64,000 nucleotides of DNA, taken from NCBI RefSeq assembly GCF_004379255.2, contig NC_056032.1, positions 28,679,322 to 28,743,321 of the forward strand, in the 5' to 3' direction. This DNA is from Salvia splendens. Taxonomy: Eukaryota; Streptophyta; Magnoliopsida; Lamiales; Lamiaceae. The translations under genes and the position numbers were made by a program. Shown here one piece after another: positions 50,618 through 59,750 of this stretch (positions within the stretch are counted from its first letter, which is position 1; each line of letters starts with the position of its first letter). Under the pieces are notes generated by a model. It had not been told where the DNA came from. It ran no database searches and was given only the letters and a program-made list of their open reading frames with translations.

Positions 50618-50683
50618 AATAGTCCTTTGTAATGGCGTAATGCCTTCTCGTAGGGGAGCTGAATTGTCTGCCGAACGAGGTTT

Positions 50684-50689
50684 AATAAA
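50684..50689 (+). terminator. Possible poly(A) signal of the antisense unit
   Basis: AATAAA, 67 bp after the stop codon of the second antisense ORF. Confidence 0.35.
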
Positions 50690-50757
50690 TGAAATTTTTT
50701 CCTTTCGCTTTTATCACTGCTTACTTACAGTTCTGCGAAACAATTTCATCGTGCTCG

Positions 50758-51320
50758 TCATCGGTCTTATGAAGTGAGCTTCTTTGATCGGACTTCGTCT
50801 TTGATCTTATGAAGGAAACTTCTTTGACCGGACTTGGTTGGTGTTCTAATTTGGCGATTTTTGTCGCCGGGATCGAACTTTCCCTTGTCCTAATTCGGCG
50901 AGTTTTATCGCGTGGATCGGACTTTCCCAGTTAACCGAAGTGGTCTTATGAAGTAAACCTCTTTAACTGGACATGGTCGTCCTCGGTCTTATGAAGTAAA
51001 CTTCTTTGACCGAACTTGGTCGTCCTAATTCGGCGAGGTTTATCGCATGGATCGGACTTTCCCTTATTGCAGTTCGTTTCAGACGAAGTGCTTATTTCTT
51101 AAGCCGAATTATGGTCTTGTATCTTCCTGAGAAGCTTGGACTCACAATCGTTGGCTTATTGCAGTTCGTTTCAGACGAAGTGCTTGTTAAGCTGAATTGT
51201 GGTCTTGTATCCTCCTTGGAAGCTTGGACTCACAATCGTTGGCTTGTTGTAGTTCGTTTCAGACGAACTGCTTGTTAAGCTGAATTGTGGTCTTGTATCC
51301 TCCTTAGAAGCTTGGACTCA
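50758..51320 (-). repeat. Stem-loop-rich tandem array in the 3' UTR of element E
   Basis: Two kinds of unit. From 50758 to 51062, CTTATGAAGTAAACTTCTTT-type units (near 50766, 50803, 50945, 50988) alternate with TTCGGCGAGTTTTATCGC-type units (near 50855, 50890, 51026). From 51063 to 51320 a unit of about 88 bp starting TTGCAGTTCGTTTCAGACGA occurs three times (51066, 51158, 51246). Each unit has its own inverted repeat: GAAGT/ACTTC, GCGA/TCGC and AGTTCGT/ACGAACT. Hypervariable tandem repeats in this position are known in Tat elements. Confidence 0.8.
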
Positions 51321-51451
51321 CAATAGTCTTTAATAATCGATCTAAAAAGGGGATCAGCCTTTAAAGAACGATATACCTCGGTACCATTTGTAAGAGACGA
51401 CAAGCACATAGAGACAAAACACAGAGAAAAAATGAAAAAGATGAAAGAAAA

Positions 51452-51482
<31 letters not shown>

Positions 51483-51580
51483 AAAGACAAGTAAAAGGTA
51501 CAAGTAAGAAACAAACAAATAAAAACATATACCCCTATGACCGAACTAGACACGAGACGGACTGACCGGACTTTTGTCTC

Positions 51581-54500
51581 TTACAAGTGGAACTTCTTGA
51601 GGTTGGAGACGTGCCATGTTCGGGGTACTTGTTCTCCTGACATGTGAGTCAATTTATAGGACCCTTTGCCGAGGACTTCTGACACCCGATATGGACCCTC
51701 CCATGTGGGTTCGAGTTTGCCCAGCTTTTCTGCTCGGCTTACTTCGTTGTTTCTCAAGACGAGATCTCCCACTTGAAATTGAAGCTTTTTCACCCTTTGG
51801 TTATAATACCGGGCTACTTGCTCCTTATACTTGGCTGCTTTTATGCACGCCAATTCTCTTCTTTCTTCGGCGAGATCTAGTTCTGCTCTCAGTCCGTCGT
51901 CATTCATTTCTGAGGAGAAATTTAGAGTTCGGGGACTGGGTATGCCGATCTCCACCGGAATTACGGCTTCAGTGCCGTACACCAGACTATACGGAGTTTC
52001 ACCGTTGGAGGTTTTGGGTGTAGTTCGGTAGGACCATAGGACTTGAGGGAGATTTTCTACCCATTGTCCTTTGGCTTGTTCTAACCGAGCTTTTAACCCT
52101 TTCACCAGAATCCGGTTCGTTACTTCCGTTTGTCCGTTTGCTTGGGGATGGGAGACCGAAGTGAACCGCTGTTGAATGTTCAGCTCTTGGCACCAATTCT
52201 TGAACGTCTTGTCGGTGAACTGAGTCCCATTATCCGAGATGAGGATGTGGGGTATGCCAAATCGGCACACTATGTTCTTCCAGACGAAGTCCAATGCCTT
52301 TGAGCTCGTTATCGTAGCTAATGGTTCGGCCTCCACCCACTTCGTGAAGTAGTCCACGGCGACGATAAGGAATTTCATTTGCCGAGGAGCTTGAGGAAGT
52401 GGTCCCACTATGTCTATGCCCCATTGCATGAAAGGCCAAGGGCTTTGCATAGTGTATAGATCGGTCTGCGGCATCCTTGGGACATTTGCATGAATTTGGC
52501 ACTTCGTACACTTCTTGACGAGCTGCACTGCCTCTTGTACCATGGTTGGCCAATAATATCCCCATCTCAGAACTTTTTTAGCTAAAGCTCTGGCTCCGAT
52601 GTGGCTACCGCACGATCCTTCATGAACTTCTCTGAGGATGTAGTCCGTCTCTTCTGGTCCTACGCACCGCAATAACGGCTGGAGGTAAGACTTTCTAAAG
52701 AGGACTCCTTCATGAAGTTCGTACCGAAGTGCTCGGCACGTGATCTTCCGAGCTTCTCTCTTATCCTCGGGCAATTGTCCTTGATCCAGATACTGCAAGA
52801 TCGGCGTCATCCAGTTCGGCGAGCTGGATACTGAATGTACCTCGGCTTCATCAATGCTTCGATGCATTAATTCTTCCGCCTTTGAGCTCGGATCTGAGGC
52901 CAACTTACTTAAGGTATCTGCTCGGCTATTTTCCGCTCTGGGAATGCGGATTATCCGAAAATAGGAGAAACTTCGGCTGATGCTTTGCGCTTTGTCCAAA
53001 TACTTCTTCATTCTCTCGTCACGAGCTTCACTTGTACCCAACATGTGATTTACTATGACTTGTGAATCACAATGGACTTTGAGAGATTTGACGAGCAGAC
53101 TTTGCGCTAACTGGAGTCCGGCCAGGAGGGCTTCGTACTCGGCTTCATTATTAGTAGTGGGGAATAGGAACCGAAGTGAGTAGGTTACCTCGTGTCCGTC
53201 GGGAGCGACAAGTAGAATACCAGCTCCACTTCCCATCTTGTTTGAAGCTCCATCTACGAATCCGCTCCAGCAGTCCGGCGGCTCTACTTCGGATTCCAAG
53301 GGCTGTGCTAGTTCGGCATTGGCAGAATTCTTCTGTTCGGCAATAACAGGAATTGCTTGATCGAACTTTGCTTCTGCAAGAAAATCTGCCAAGGCTTGTC
53401 CCTTGATGGCTTTCCGAGGTAGATATTCAATTGTGTGCTCTCCCAACTCTATAGCCCACTTGGCGATTCTGCCTGATGCTTCTGGTTTGGTCAACACTTG
53501 CCGAAGTGGCAGATCAGTTAAGACGCATACCTTGTGAGCATAGAAGTATGGCCGCAGTCTCCTTGCTGCATTTACTAATGCCAGAGCAATCTTTTCCAGA
53601 GGTTGATACCTGGTTTCTGGACCTCTTAATGCTCGGCTTGTAAAGTAGATGGGAAGCTGCTTTAGGCCTTCTTCTCGTACAAGCACCGCGCTGATGGTTT
53701 GATCCGATGCCGCTAAGTATAAGAATATTACTTCGGCTTCGGTTGGAGCAGAGAGAATAGGAAGCTCGGCTAGATAACTTTTGAGCTCGTCAAAGGCCTT
53801 TTTCTGCTCGGCTCCCCACTCGAACTTTGGTGCCTTTTTCAACACCGTGAAGAACGGCAGTTGCTTTTCGGCTGCTTGAGAAAGGAATCGATTCAGTGCG
53901 GCTAGACATCCGGTTAGCCTTTGCACGTCATGTATGGACTTCGGCATCGCCATGTTTTGAACAACTTGAACTTTTGAGGGGTTTGCCTTGAGTCCGTCCT
54001 TTGAAACCCAACAACCCAGAAACTTTCCCCAATCTACCAAAAAGGTACACTTTTGGGGATTAAGTTTGAGGTTGGCTTTCTTGAGCACGTTGAGAGTGGA
54101 CTTGAGGTTGTGCTCGTACTCCGAAGTGCTTTTGCTTTTGACGACTATATCGTCAACATACACTTCGACCTCCTTTCCAATCAGGTGCCGAAAAAGCTTG
54201 TCTACCATCCTTTGATAAGTGGCTCCGGCATTCTTTAAACCGAATGGCATCTTTTTATAAGCGAAAATGCCGAAATCAGTAATGAAGGCCGTTTTTGAAG
54301 CGTCAATCTCATCCATTAAAACTTGATGGTATCCTTTGTACAGATCAAGAAAACAAAAAATTTCAAAGCCTATCAAAGCTTCTACTTTTTTATCTATGTT
54401 CGGAAGGGGATAGCAATCTTTGGGACAGTGCTTATTTAGATCGGTGAAATCTATGCACATCCGCCATCCTCCTTCCTTTTTCTTGATCATGACAGGATTG

Positions 54501-54844
54501 GCCACCCACGAAGGATACTTCACTTCGAATAACACATCCGCCTTCAATAATTGACGGACTTCGTCATGGATGACTTGACTTCGTTCTGCCGCAAAGAGTC
54601 TTTGCTTCTGTTTTATCGGCCGGACTGAAGGATCAATATTTAACCGATGAGTGATTACCTCGGGGGGCACTCCGGTCATGTCCAACGGAGACCATGCAAA
54701 GACGTCTTTATACTCCTTGAGGAGCTGGATGGTTTTTTCCCGAAGTAGGGGCGTTCCCGCGAAGCCGATCTTAACCGTTCTGGATGGATCGTCTTCGTAC
54801 AGCTGAACTGTCATCGAGTTCGGCTCCGGTATGACTTCGGTCAT
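51581..54844 (-). CDS. Pol of element E: RT, RNase H, second (archaeal-type) RNase H, integrase; 1087 aa
   Basis: Reverse transcriptase has WRMCIDFTDLNKHCPKD near 128-144, the first catalytic Asp in FCFLDLYKGYHQV (about 167), KKMPFGLKNAGATYQ and YVDD at 229-232. The gypsy RNase H follows (about 370-490, LYLAASDQTISAVLV). A second RNase H (FVDGASNKMGSGAG, NNEAEYEALLAGL, HCDSQVIVNHM; about 545-660) is the Tat-lineage mark. Integrase has the zinc finger HEGSCGSHIG..CTKCQIHAN and DDE residues in MQWGIDIVGP, SDNGTQFTD and NGQTEVTNR. The frame is intact and ends VSNLKKFHL. It is in the same frame as gag-protease, after a single UAG, so the ATG at 54844 need not be the real start. Confidence 0.93.
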   Translation of the reverse strand: MTEVIPEPNSMTVQLYEDDPSRTVKIGFAGTPLLREKTIQLLKEYKDVFAWSPLDMTGVPPEVITHRLNIDPSVRPIKQKQRLFAAERSQVIHDEVRQLLKADVLFEVKYPSWVANPVMIKKKEGGWRMCIDFTDLNKHCPKDCYPLPNIDKKVEALIGFEIFCFLDLYKGYHQVLMDEIDASKTAFITDFGIFAYKKMPFGLKNAGATYQRMVDKLFRHLIGKEVEVYVDDIVVKSKSTSEYEHNLKSTLNVLKKANLKLNPQKCTFLVDWGKFLGCWVSKDGLKANPSKVQVVQNMAMPKSIHDVQRLTGCLAALNRFLSQAAEKQLPFFTVLKKAPKFEWGAEQKKAFDELKSYLAELPILSAPTEAEVIFLYLAASDQTISAVLVREEGLKQLPIYFTSRALRGPETRYQPLEKIALALVNAARRLRPYFYAHKVCVLTDLPLRQVLTKPEASGRIAKWAIELGEHTIEYLPRKAIKGQALADFLAEAKFDQAIPVIAEQKNSANAELAQPLESEVEPPDCWSGFVDGASNKMGSGAGILLVAPDGHEVTYSLRFLFPTTNNEAEYEALLAGLQLAQSLLVKSLKVHCDSQVIVNHMLGTSEARDERMKKYLDKAQSISRSFSYFRIIRIPRAENSRADTLSKLASDPSSKAEELMHRSIDEAEVHSVSSSPNWMTPILQYLDQGQLPEDKREARKITCRALRYELHEGVLFRKSYLQPLLRCVGPEETDYILREVHEGSCGSHIGARALAKKVLRWGYYWPTMVQEAVQLVKKCTKCQIHANVPRMPQTDLYTMQSPWPFMQWGIDIVGPLPQAPRQMKFLIVAVDYFTKWVEAEPLATITSSKALDFVWKNIVCRFGIPHILISDNGTQFTDKTFKNWCQELNIQQRFTSVSHPQANGQTEVTNRILVKGLKARLEQAKGQWVENLPQVLWSYRTTPKTSNGETPYSLVYGTEAVIPVEIGIPSPRTLNFSSEMNDDGLRAELDLAEERRELACIKAAKYKEQVARYYNQRVKKLQFQVGDLVLRNNEVSRAEKLGKLEPTWEGPYRVSEVLGKGSYKLTHMSGEQVPRTWHVSNLKKFHL

Positions 54845-54865
54845 CGCCTCTGACTCCGGCTGCTG

Positions 54866-54874
54866 TGATTGCTA
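54866..54874 (-). promoter_or_regulatory. Candidate stop-codon readthrough site between gag-protease and pol
   Basis: The gag-protease frame ends GCA-UAG-CAA-UCA and the same frame stays open into pol, with ten sense codons before the first AUG. UAG followed by CAA-UCA fits the known plant-virus readthrough context UAG-CAR-YYA. This would make pol a readthrough product at a reduced level. Confidence 0.55.
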
Positions 54875-56956
54875 TGCTTGGTGGTGCCGATCTGACTGCT
54901 CGGCACTTCTAAGCGCAATTTGCAGACATTCCTTTGCTCTCTTTTGGTCACCTCGGATGACCGCTATCCCTCCTTTAGTAGGGATCTTGATGGTGAGGTG
55001 ATAAGTGGAGCAAACGGCCCGAACTGTGTTGAGCCAGTCTCTTCCCAGGATGATGTTGTACGGGGACCGAGCTTTCACCACGAAAAACTCAATCATCGTA
55101 CTGGAGCTAGTAGGCGCTTTCCCCACCGTGATCGGAAGGCTGATAATACCTTCAGGGCGGGTGTCCTCCTGGGCGAAGCTCTTCAGGGGAAGCGGAGCCG
55201 GACTGAGCCGAGCTGGGTCCACTTCTAGTTTGTCAAAGCACTCTTTAAAAAGAATGCTAACCGACGCTCCTGTATCCACAAACACCCTGTGGATCAGTTT
55301 GTTTGCCACTCCGGCTTGGATGACAATGGCGTCTTGGTGAGGAGAGATGGCCGGGACGGGATCAGCATCCGAGAACGTAATCACTTCGTCCTGCTTCAGC
55401 CTTTTATGCGTTGGCTCCTCTCGATTGGAGCCTCTGCGCTCTGACTTTAGGGACGACTTGGTCTTCCCGGCAGGGAGAGCGTCAATAGTCTGGATTACTC
55501 CATCATATTGCGGCTCGTCATCGTCTTCGGGATCCGGCTGCCTTTTCGGATCCTGAGGAGCGCAGTTCGCACCACTCTGCTTCTTATTCTTCTTTGGCTG
55601 CTTGCTTTGGTATTTTTTCAATGTCCCTGCCTTCACAAGAACATCGATACCTGCAGCCAAGTTTCTGCACTCCTCAGTATCGTGACCGTGGTCTTGATGG
55701 TAGGAGCAGTAGCTATCCTGTGGTCGGCGCGCGGCTGATTTCGTCATCCGCTTTGGCTTTTCGAATAGGTCAGAGTGCAGTTCGAAAATTTCCACTCTCG
55801 GCTTGTTCAGCGGTACGAACTGAGCGGGCGGCTTCTCGGGATTGAGACGGGGTCCCAATCTGTCTTGCACCGGAGCCCTTTGAATTCTTTCAAATGGAGT
55901 CCGGCGAGGATGCCCCTGATCGCTATGATCGGGCTTCCTTCTGTCTCCTCGGGTCGATGAGCTGTCTAACGACCGTTTGCGACGGTCTGCCTCATCGGCC
56001 CGGGAGTACTGGTCCGCAATGTCCCACATTTCCTGAGCTGTCTGCGGACCGCACTCAACGAGTTTCCTGTAGAGAGCTCCGGGCAGGATTCCATTTTGGA
56101 ATGCCGAGATGACAAGCAGATCGTTGAGATCGTCTACTTGCAGGCATTCCTTGTGGAATCTTGTCATAAAGTCGCTGATTTTTTCGTCGCGACCTTGACG
56201 AATGGAAAGCAGCTGAGCCGAAGTGATTCGGGCTTCCGCTTTCTGAAAGAACCTCCTGTGGAAGGCATCCATTAGATCTCGGTAAGATCTGATGCTGCCC
56301 TGGGGGAGGCTATCGAACCACCTTCTCGCGTTCCCGATGAGCAGCTCGGGAAACAGCTTGCACATGTGGACCTCGTTGAGACCCTGGTTCGCCATGTTAT
56401 ATTGATAGCGCCCCAAGAAATCGTGAGGGTCCACGAGCCCGTCGTAAGTCATCGACGGAGTTCGGTAGTTCTGTGGTAGGGGAGTTCGGGTGATGTCGTC
56501 CGAGAACGGAGTCTTCAGTGCTCCGTACACGGCGAATCCGATATCTCGTCGGTATGGAGGAGATTGAGTTCTCCTGTGATTCCGGTACCGAGGAGGAACT
56601 GGAACATGTTGGGGACGGGGATTCTTTCTCCTGGGAGATGCGACACTACTGCGGTAGTGACTTTCTTGTGCGGAGGGAGAAGGAGAATCCGCCGTTTTCG
56701 TCTCCGGCTGCTTTTGGCTTTTTTGCAGGAAGGTTAAGAATTCCTCCTGCTTCGCCGCCAAAAACTGCTTGACAGCCTCATTCAAATCGGGCTGCTGGGA
56801 AGACTCAGTGGGACGATTTTTGGAGCGGCTTGTTCCTTCGCCATGAGAACTGGTGGTGGATTTATCCCTAGGCTGTTTTCCAGACCTATGGGATGGATTG
56901 GCTTCCTCCTGGTTCTCACGGGCAGGAATACGGGTACTCTGCGATCTGGTATGCAT
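54872..56956 (-). CDS. Gag-protease of element E, 694 aa
   Basis: Starts MHTRSQSTRIPARE at 56956, about 58 bp inside the primer-binding site. Residues 1-140 are polar and basic. The gag capsid domain spans about 165-320 (FLGRYQYNMANQGLNEVHMC, NARRWFDSLPQGSIRSYRDL, SDFMTRFHKECLQVDDLND). A single histidine-rich knuckle, CSYHQDHGHDTEEC, lies at about 417-430. The aspartic protease has VDTGASVSILF (catalytic Asp about 561) and IILGRDWL. The frame stops at UAG 54872-54874. Gag forms the virus-like particle that packages the RNA; the protease matures it. Confidence 0.92.
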   Translation of the reverse strand: MHTRSQSTRIPARENQEEANPSHRSGKQPRDKSTTSSHGEGTSRSKNRPTESSQQPDLNEAVKQFLAAKQEEFLTFLQKSQKQPETKTADSPSPSAQESHYRSSVASPRRKNPRPQHVPVPPRYRNHRRTQSPPYRRDIGFAVYGALKTPFSDDITRTPLPQNYRTPSMTYDGLVDPHDFLGRYQYNMANQGLNEVHMCKLFPELLIGNARRWFDSLPQGSIRSYRDLMDAFHRRFFQKAEARITSAQLLSIRQGRDEKISDFMTRFHKECLQVDDLNDLLVISAFQNGILPGALYRKLVECGPQTAQEMWDIADQYSRADEADRRKRSLDSSSTRGDRRKPDHSDQGHPRRTPFERIQRAPVQDRLGPRLNPEKPPAQFVPLNKPRVEIFELHSDLFEKPKRMTKSAARRPQDSYCSYHQDHGHDTEECRNLAAGIDVLVKAGTLKKYQSKQPKKNKKQSGANCAPQDPKRQPDPEDDDEPQYDGVIQTIDALPAGKTKSSLKSERRGSNREEPTHKRLKQDEVITFSDADPVPAISPHQDAIVIQAGVANKLIHRVFVDTGASVSILFKECFDKLEVDPARLSPAPLPLKSFAQEDTRPEGIISLPITVGKAPTSSSTMIEFFVVKARSPYNIILGRDWLNTVRAVCSTYHLTIKIPTKGGIAVIRGDQKRAKECLQIALRSAEQSDRHHQA

Positions 56957-57013
56957 TTTTTGGGTGGAAAAAATGGATCAAAAATTCGCTTTATCACAAA
57001 TTTTGTTCTCTGT

Positions 57014-57031
57014 TTCCCACAGACGGCGCCA
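57014..57031 (-). other. Primer-binding site of element E
   Basis: Minus strand TGGCGCCGTCTGTGGGAA, one base inside the 5' LTR. Its first nine bases match the 3' end of tRNA-Asp (ACGGCGCCA); the remainder does not. The same PBS wording is common in Tat-type plant elements. Confidence 0.75.
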
Positions 57032-57032
57032 G

Positions 57033-57627
57033 TGATGGATCCGCGAATTTCTGATGTTAGTAAATGCTGGTAGAGAAAGAAGACTACGACACAGAGAATT
57101 TACGTGGTTCGATTTACTGAAGTAAATCTACGTCCACGGGAAGAAGGGAGGGCAAGATTGTATTGCTTGATCTGGGATTACAGCTTACAACACAGACTTG
57201 CTATATGATATTCTATCTCTAGAGAGCTTAACCTTCTACCTGATCTAAGTTCTATTTGTACCTTGAACTAGGATCGTGGTTTGCAGCCCCACTAACAAGA
57301 TCGTGGGTGAGCAATAACTGCTCAATAACTGCTTCGTACCACTAAATAGATCGTGGGTATAGTGGAGGTCGTGGAGGCCTTTCATGAGTCCACTAACTCC
57401 TAGTTCGGTCGAATGCTGAGACCGAACTGCTGGACTTTACCGATCAGCTCTTGCCGATCTGAGAGGAGAGCTTGACTGGTCGGCTTTTACCGAGCTGTAG
57501 GCTGAGTCCGAACTCTTTGGTCGTGCCGAACTCTTTGGTGCCGAACAGATACTCTTTCTTGGGCTCTGGGCTGATGGGCCGTCACTGTTATTGGGCTTGC
57601 CATTAGGGTTTAGTTCGTACCCCATCA
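57033..57627 (-). repeat. 5' LTR of element E
   Basis: 595 bp, same sequence as 46843-47437. Starts TGATGGATCCGCGAATTTCT and ends TTCGTACCCCATCA, followed by the TSD GACTC. Confidence 0.95.
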
Positions 57628-59750
57628 GACTCATCTTTTCACAATGAAATTTCACGGTCACAACAGAGAGCCGAGGAGCTACCAAATTCCTCATTCAACA
57701 CTCTGTCCAAACGTTCCTACCACAAAGTTTAGTTCTCAACGAGGTATACTCCATCGATCAATTCCAGTGCATAAGCATAACACATCTCATATATCAACCT
57801 CCCACACTTAACATAATCAATATTCAACAATAAACCGAACACTACAACTGAACACCCCACGGCAATTAATCGGAAAAAGCAAATTTACATAAAAGTTGAG
57901 TAAAGAACTTATCTTTCGGGGTTATGCGGGGCTGTTCGGGTTGGTTTCGGGCGTTTCGTGGTTGGTTCGGTGATGAACGATGGCTGCCCGAACAGGTTCG
58001 GGGTGGTACAGCAATCAAGAGGTGACGGCGGTGTGCAGCACGGCGACGACGGTGTGCAGCACGGCAAACCGCGCTGCGTCTCCTGCTGTGGCCTGACCCT
58101 GCGGCGACGACCTGGGAGTGCACGGGATGCCGAACAGCAGCCATCGGCGTGACGAACTGCTGATGCGCGCGGCGTTTGTGCACAGCAGCCACAACCAGGC
58201 GGCGACTGCTCGGAACAACGATAACAACGACGGTGATGGCTGCTCGGTACAGCTGTTCGAGCGTTGACAGCAGCGCGAACCGGCGGCGATGTCCGACCGA
58301 GGGCAACGCTGCAGCGAATCTTGTCGGAGGCAGCAGACCGCGGTGACCAGCGGCGATGACCGAGGGACGAACCGGAGACCGTGGAATTTAGGCTGTCCGA
58401 TGATTTTCGGTGGTGACCGGCGTCGATTTAGCGGTAAGAGTTGGAGGGAGGCGACGAATTGTGAAACCCTCTCAATTTGGGGATTCTTCGATTTGATCAA
58501 ATTGGGGAAGAAGTGAGGGGGAGAGAGAGAGAGAGAGGGAGTTTGACGAGAGCGGGGAATGGGAGTAAAATTAGGCTACTTTTTGGGCCTCTTCTTTTAT
58601 TTCTTGTTGGGCCTCATCAAATAAGTTGGACGAATAAGGTGGACTAAGTAAATAATAATCTTTGGCCAAATTAATTAAATCCCAGATTTTTTTTTGAAAG
58701 GCGAATAATATTATCTCAAGTGCGAAATAAATATAATTGCAAGGGGAAATAGTTGCGATAATTTAATTATGTGCTTAAATAATTTTTGGAAATTTATTTC
58801 GACGTCATGGAAAATACGAGGAGCCAACGGAGAAAAGAACGGGCGTAAGCGGCCGACCGACGTCGCACGCGTTGCCTTGGGCGGCCGGCAAATAATTGGA
58901 AATGCACAAAAACCGAGAAAATGAAATAAAAGATGTTAATTAGAGTGCATGCATTCTAAATATCTCCGTTACCGAGATTGATGGGTACTTTATGTATTTT
59001 CTGAAAAGGTGGTTCGCACGGCCCGCTAAAGTCGGAACGAGAAGCTACTTAAGGAAAACTCAAAGCTTTTGAGGTGGGCTTTATTACTTAAACTCTTTTA
59101 TTTGAAATGATATGTTTATGGTGAAATAAGGGTGGTTTAAAATATTATGTCATGCCATAGTTTATGTTTTGAATTGCCTATCTGATTGTCTACTAGAATA
59201 CTGTTCTACTAGACTTTGATGGTTAACGAATTCGGGTCTAACTAGGGTCTAAGCCCTACTTAGGCTAGTGCACTGATGGGGATCGTGAGCCTTCCTCTAG
59301 GTCGGCCAGTCCAGTGATGGAGTTTGTGGCCACATTCTCATTTCACATGATGGTTCAGATATGGTATATGATGGAGGATGATGTTTCTCCGCGCGGACAC
59401 TATTTTAAGGAATGATTTTAGTGTTACTCGGCCTTTTAAAGTAAAACACGAGTTTCACTCAATGATGGCTTGACATAACTTAAACGATAAATGTATTTCG
59501 GGCATGAGTTCACTGGGTGCATCAAGTACTCAGCCCCTGCATATGTTTTCCCTATGTGCAGGTTGAGCGAGGACGGGAGGCGGAGGATGTTGAGCAATGA
59601 GCCAAGATTTTTATTCAATAAATGGAATTTCGTCTTTTGATCTATAAGTTGTACTTCCTTGATTGTTTACCCCCTTCTTCACCGCTTCTAAATTCCCCCA
59701 CTAGTCGCGATCCACCGTGCTTTCTATCCTTAGGAAGTGCGGTTGTGACA

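Larger units (their letters stand above)
46843..57627 (-). mobile_element. Element E: intact young Tat-like Ty3/gypsy retrotransposon with antisense gene, TSD GACTC
   Basis: The 10,785-bp element has two 595-bp LTRs that I read as identical, flanked by GACTC at 46838-46842 and 57628-57632. In minus-strand order: 5' LTR, primer-binding site, gag-protease, UAG, pol with two RNase H-like domains and integrase, a stem-loop-rich tandem array, two frames on the opposite strand, polypurine tract, 3' LTR. A second RNase H and antisense ORFs before the 3' LTR are known traits of the Tat lineage. No frame is broken, so it may be autonomous. Confidence 0.92.
45924..59750 (+). mobile_element. Solo LTR of family L, copy 3, split by element E, TSD CAATC
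   Basis: Pieces 45924-46842 and 57633-59750 make one 3037-bp LTR, from TGTAACACCCGTACTTTTAA to GAAGTGCGGTTGTGACA. CAATC flanks it at 45919-45923 and 59751-59755. The conserved family block lies at about 59175-59342. The GC-rich stretch 57900-58480 has open frames on both strands but no recognisable protein; I take it as LTR sequence. Element E lies inside it. Confidence 0.85.

Noticed and set aside
50758..51320. Regularly spaced repeats as a CRISPR array
   Set aside because: Plant retrotransposon context, units of differing length and no constant-length spacers; these are 3' UTR tandem repeats of element E.
57866..58516. Three overlapping GC-rich open frames with Arg-rich products
   Set aside because: The region lies inside the third family L LTR; repeated CGGCG/CAGC composition keeps all frames open and none looks like a protein family.
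45924..59750. A single giant 13.8 kb element bounded by TGTAAC and GTGACA
   Set aside because: The inner GACTC-flanked element E accounts for 10.8 kb; the rest is one 3.0 kb LTR of the same length class as its two relatives.
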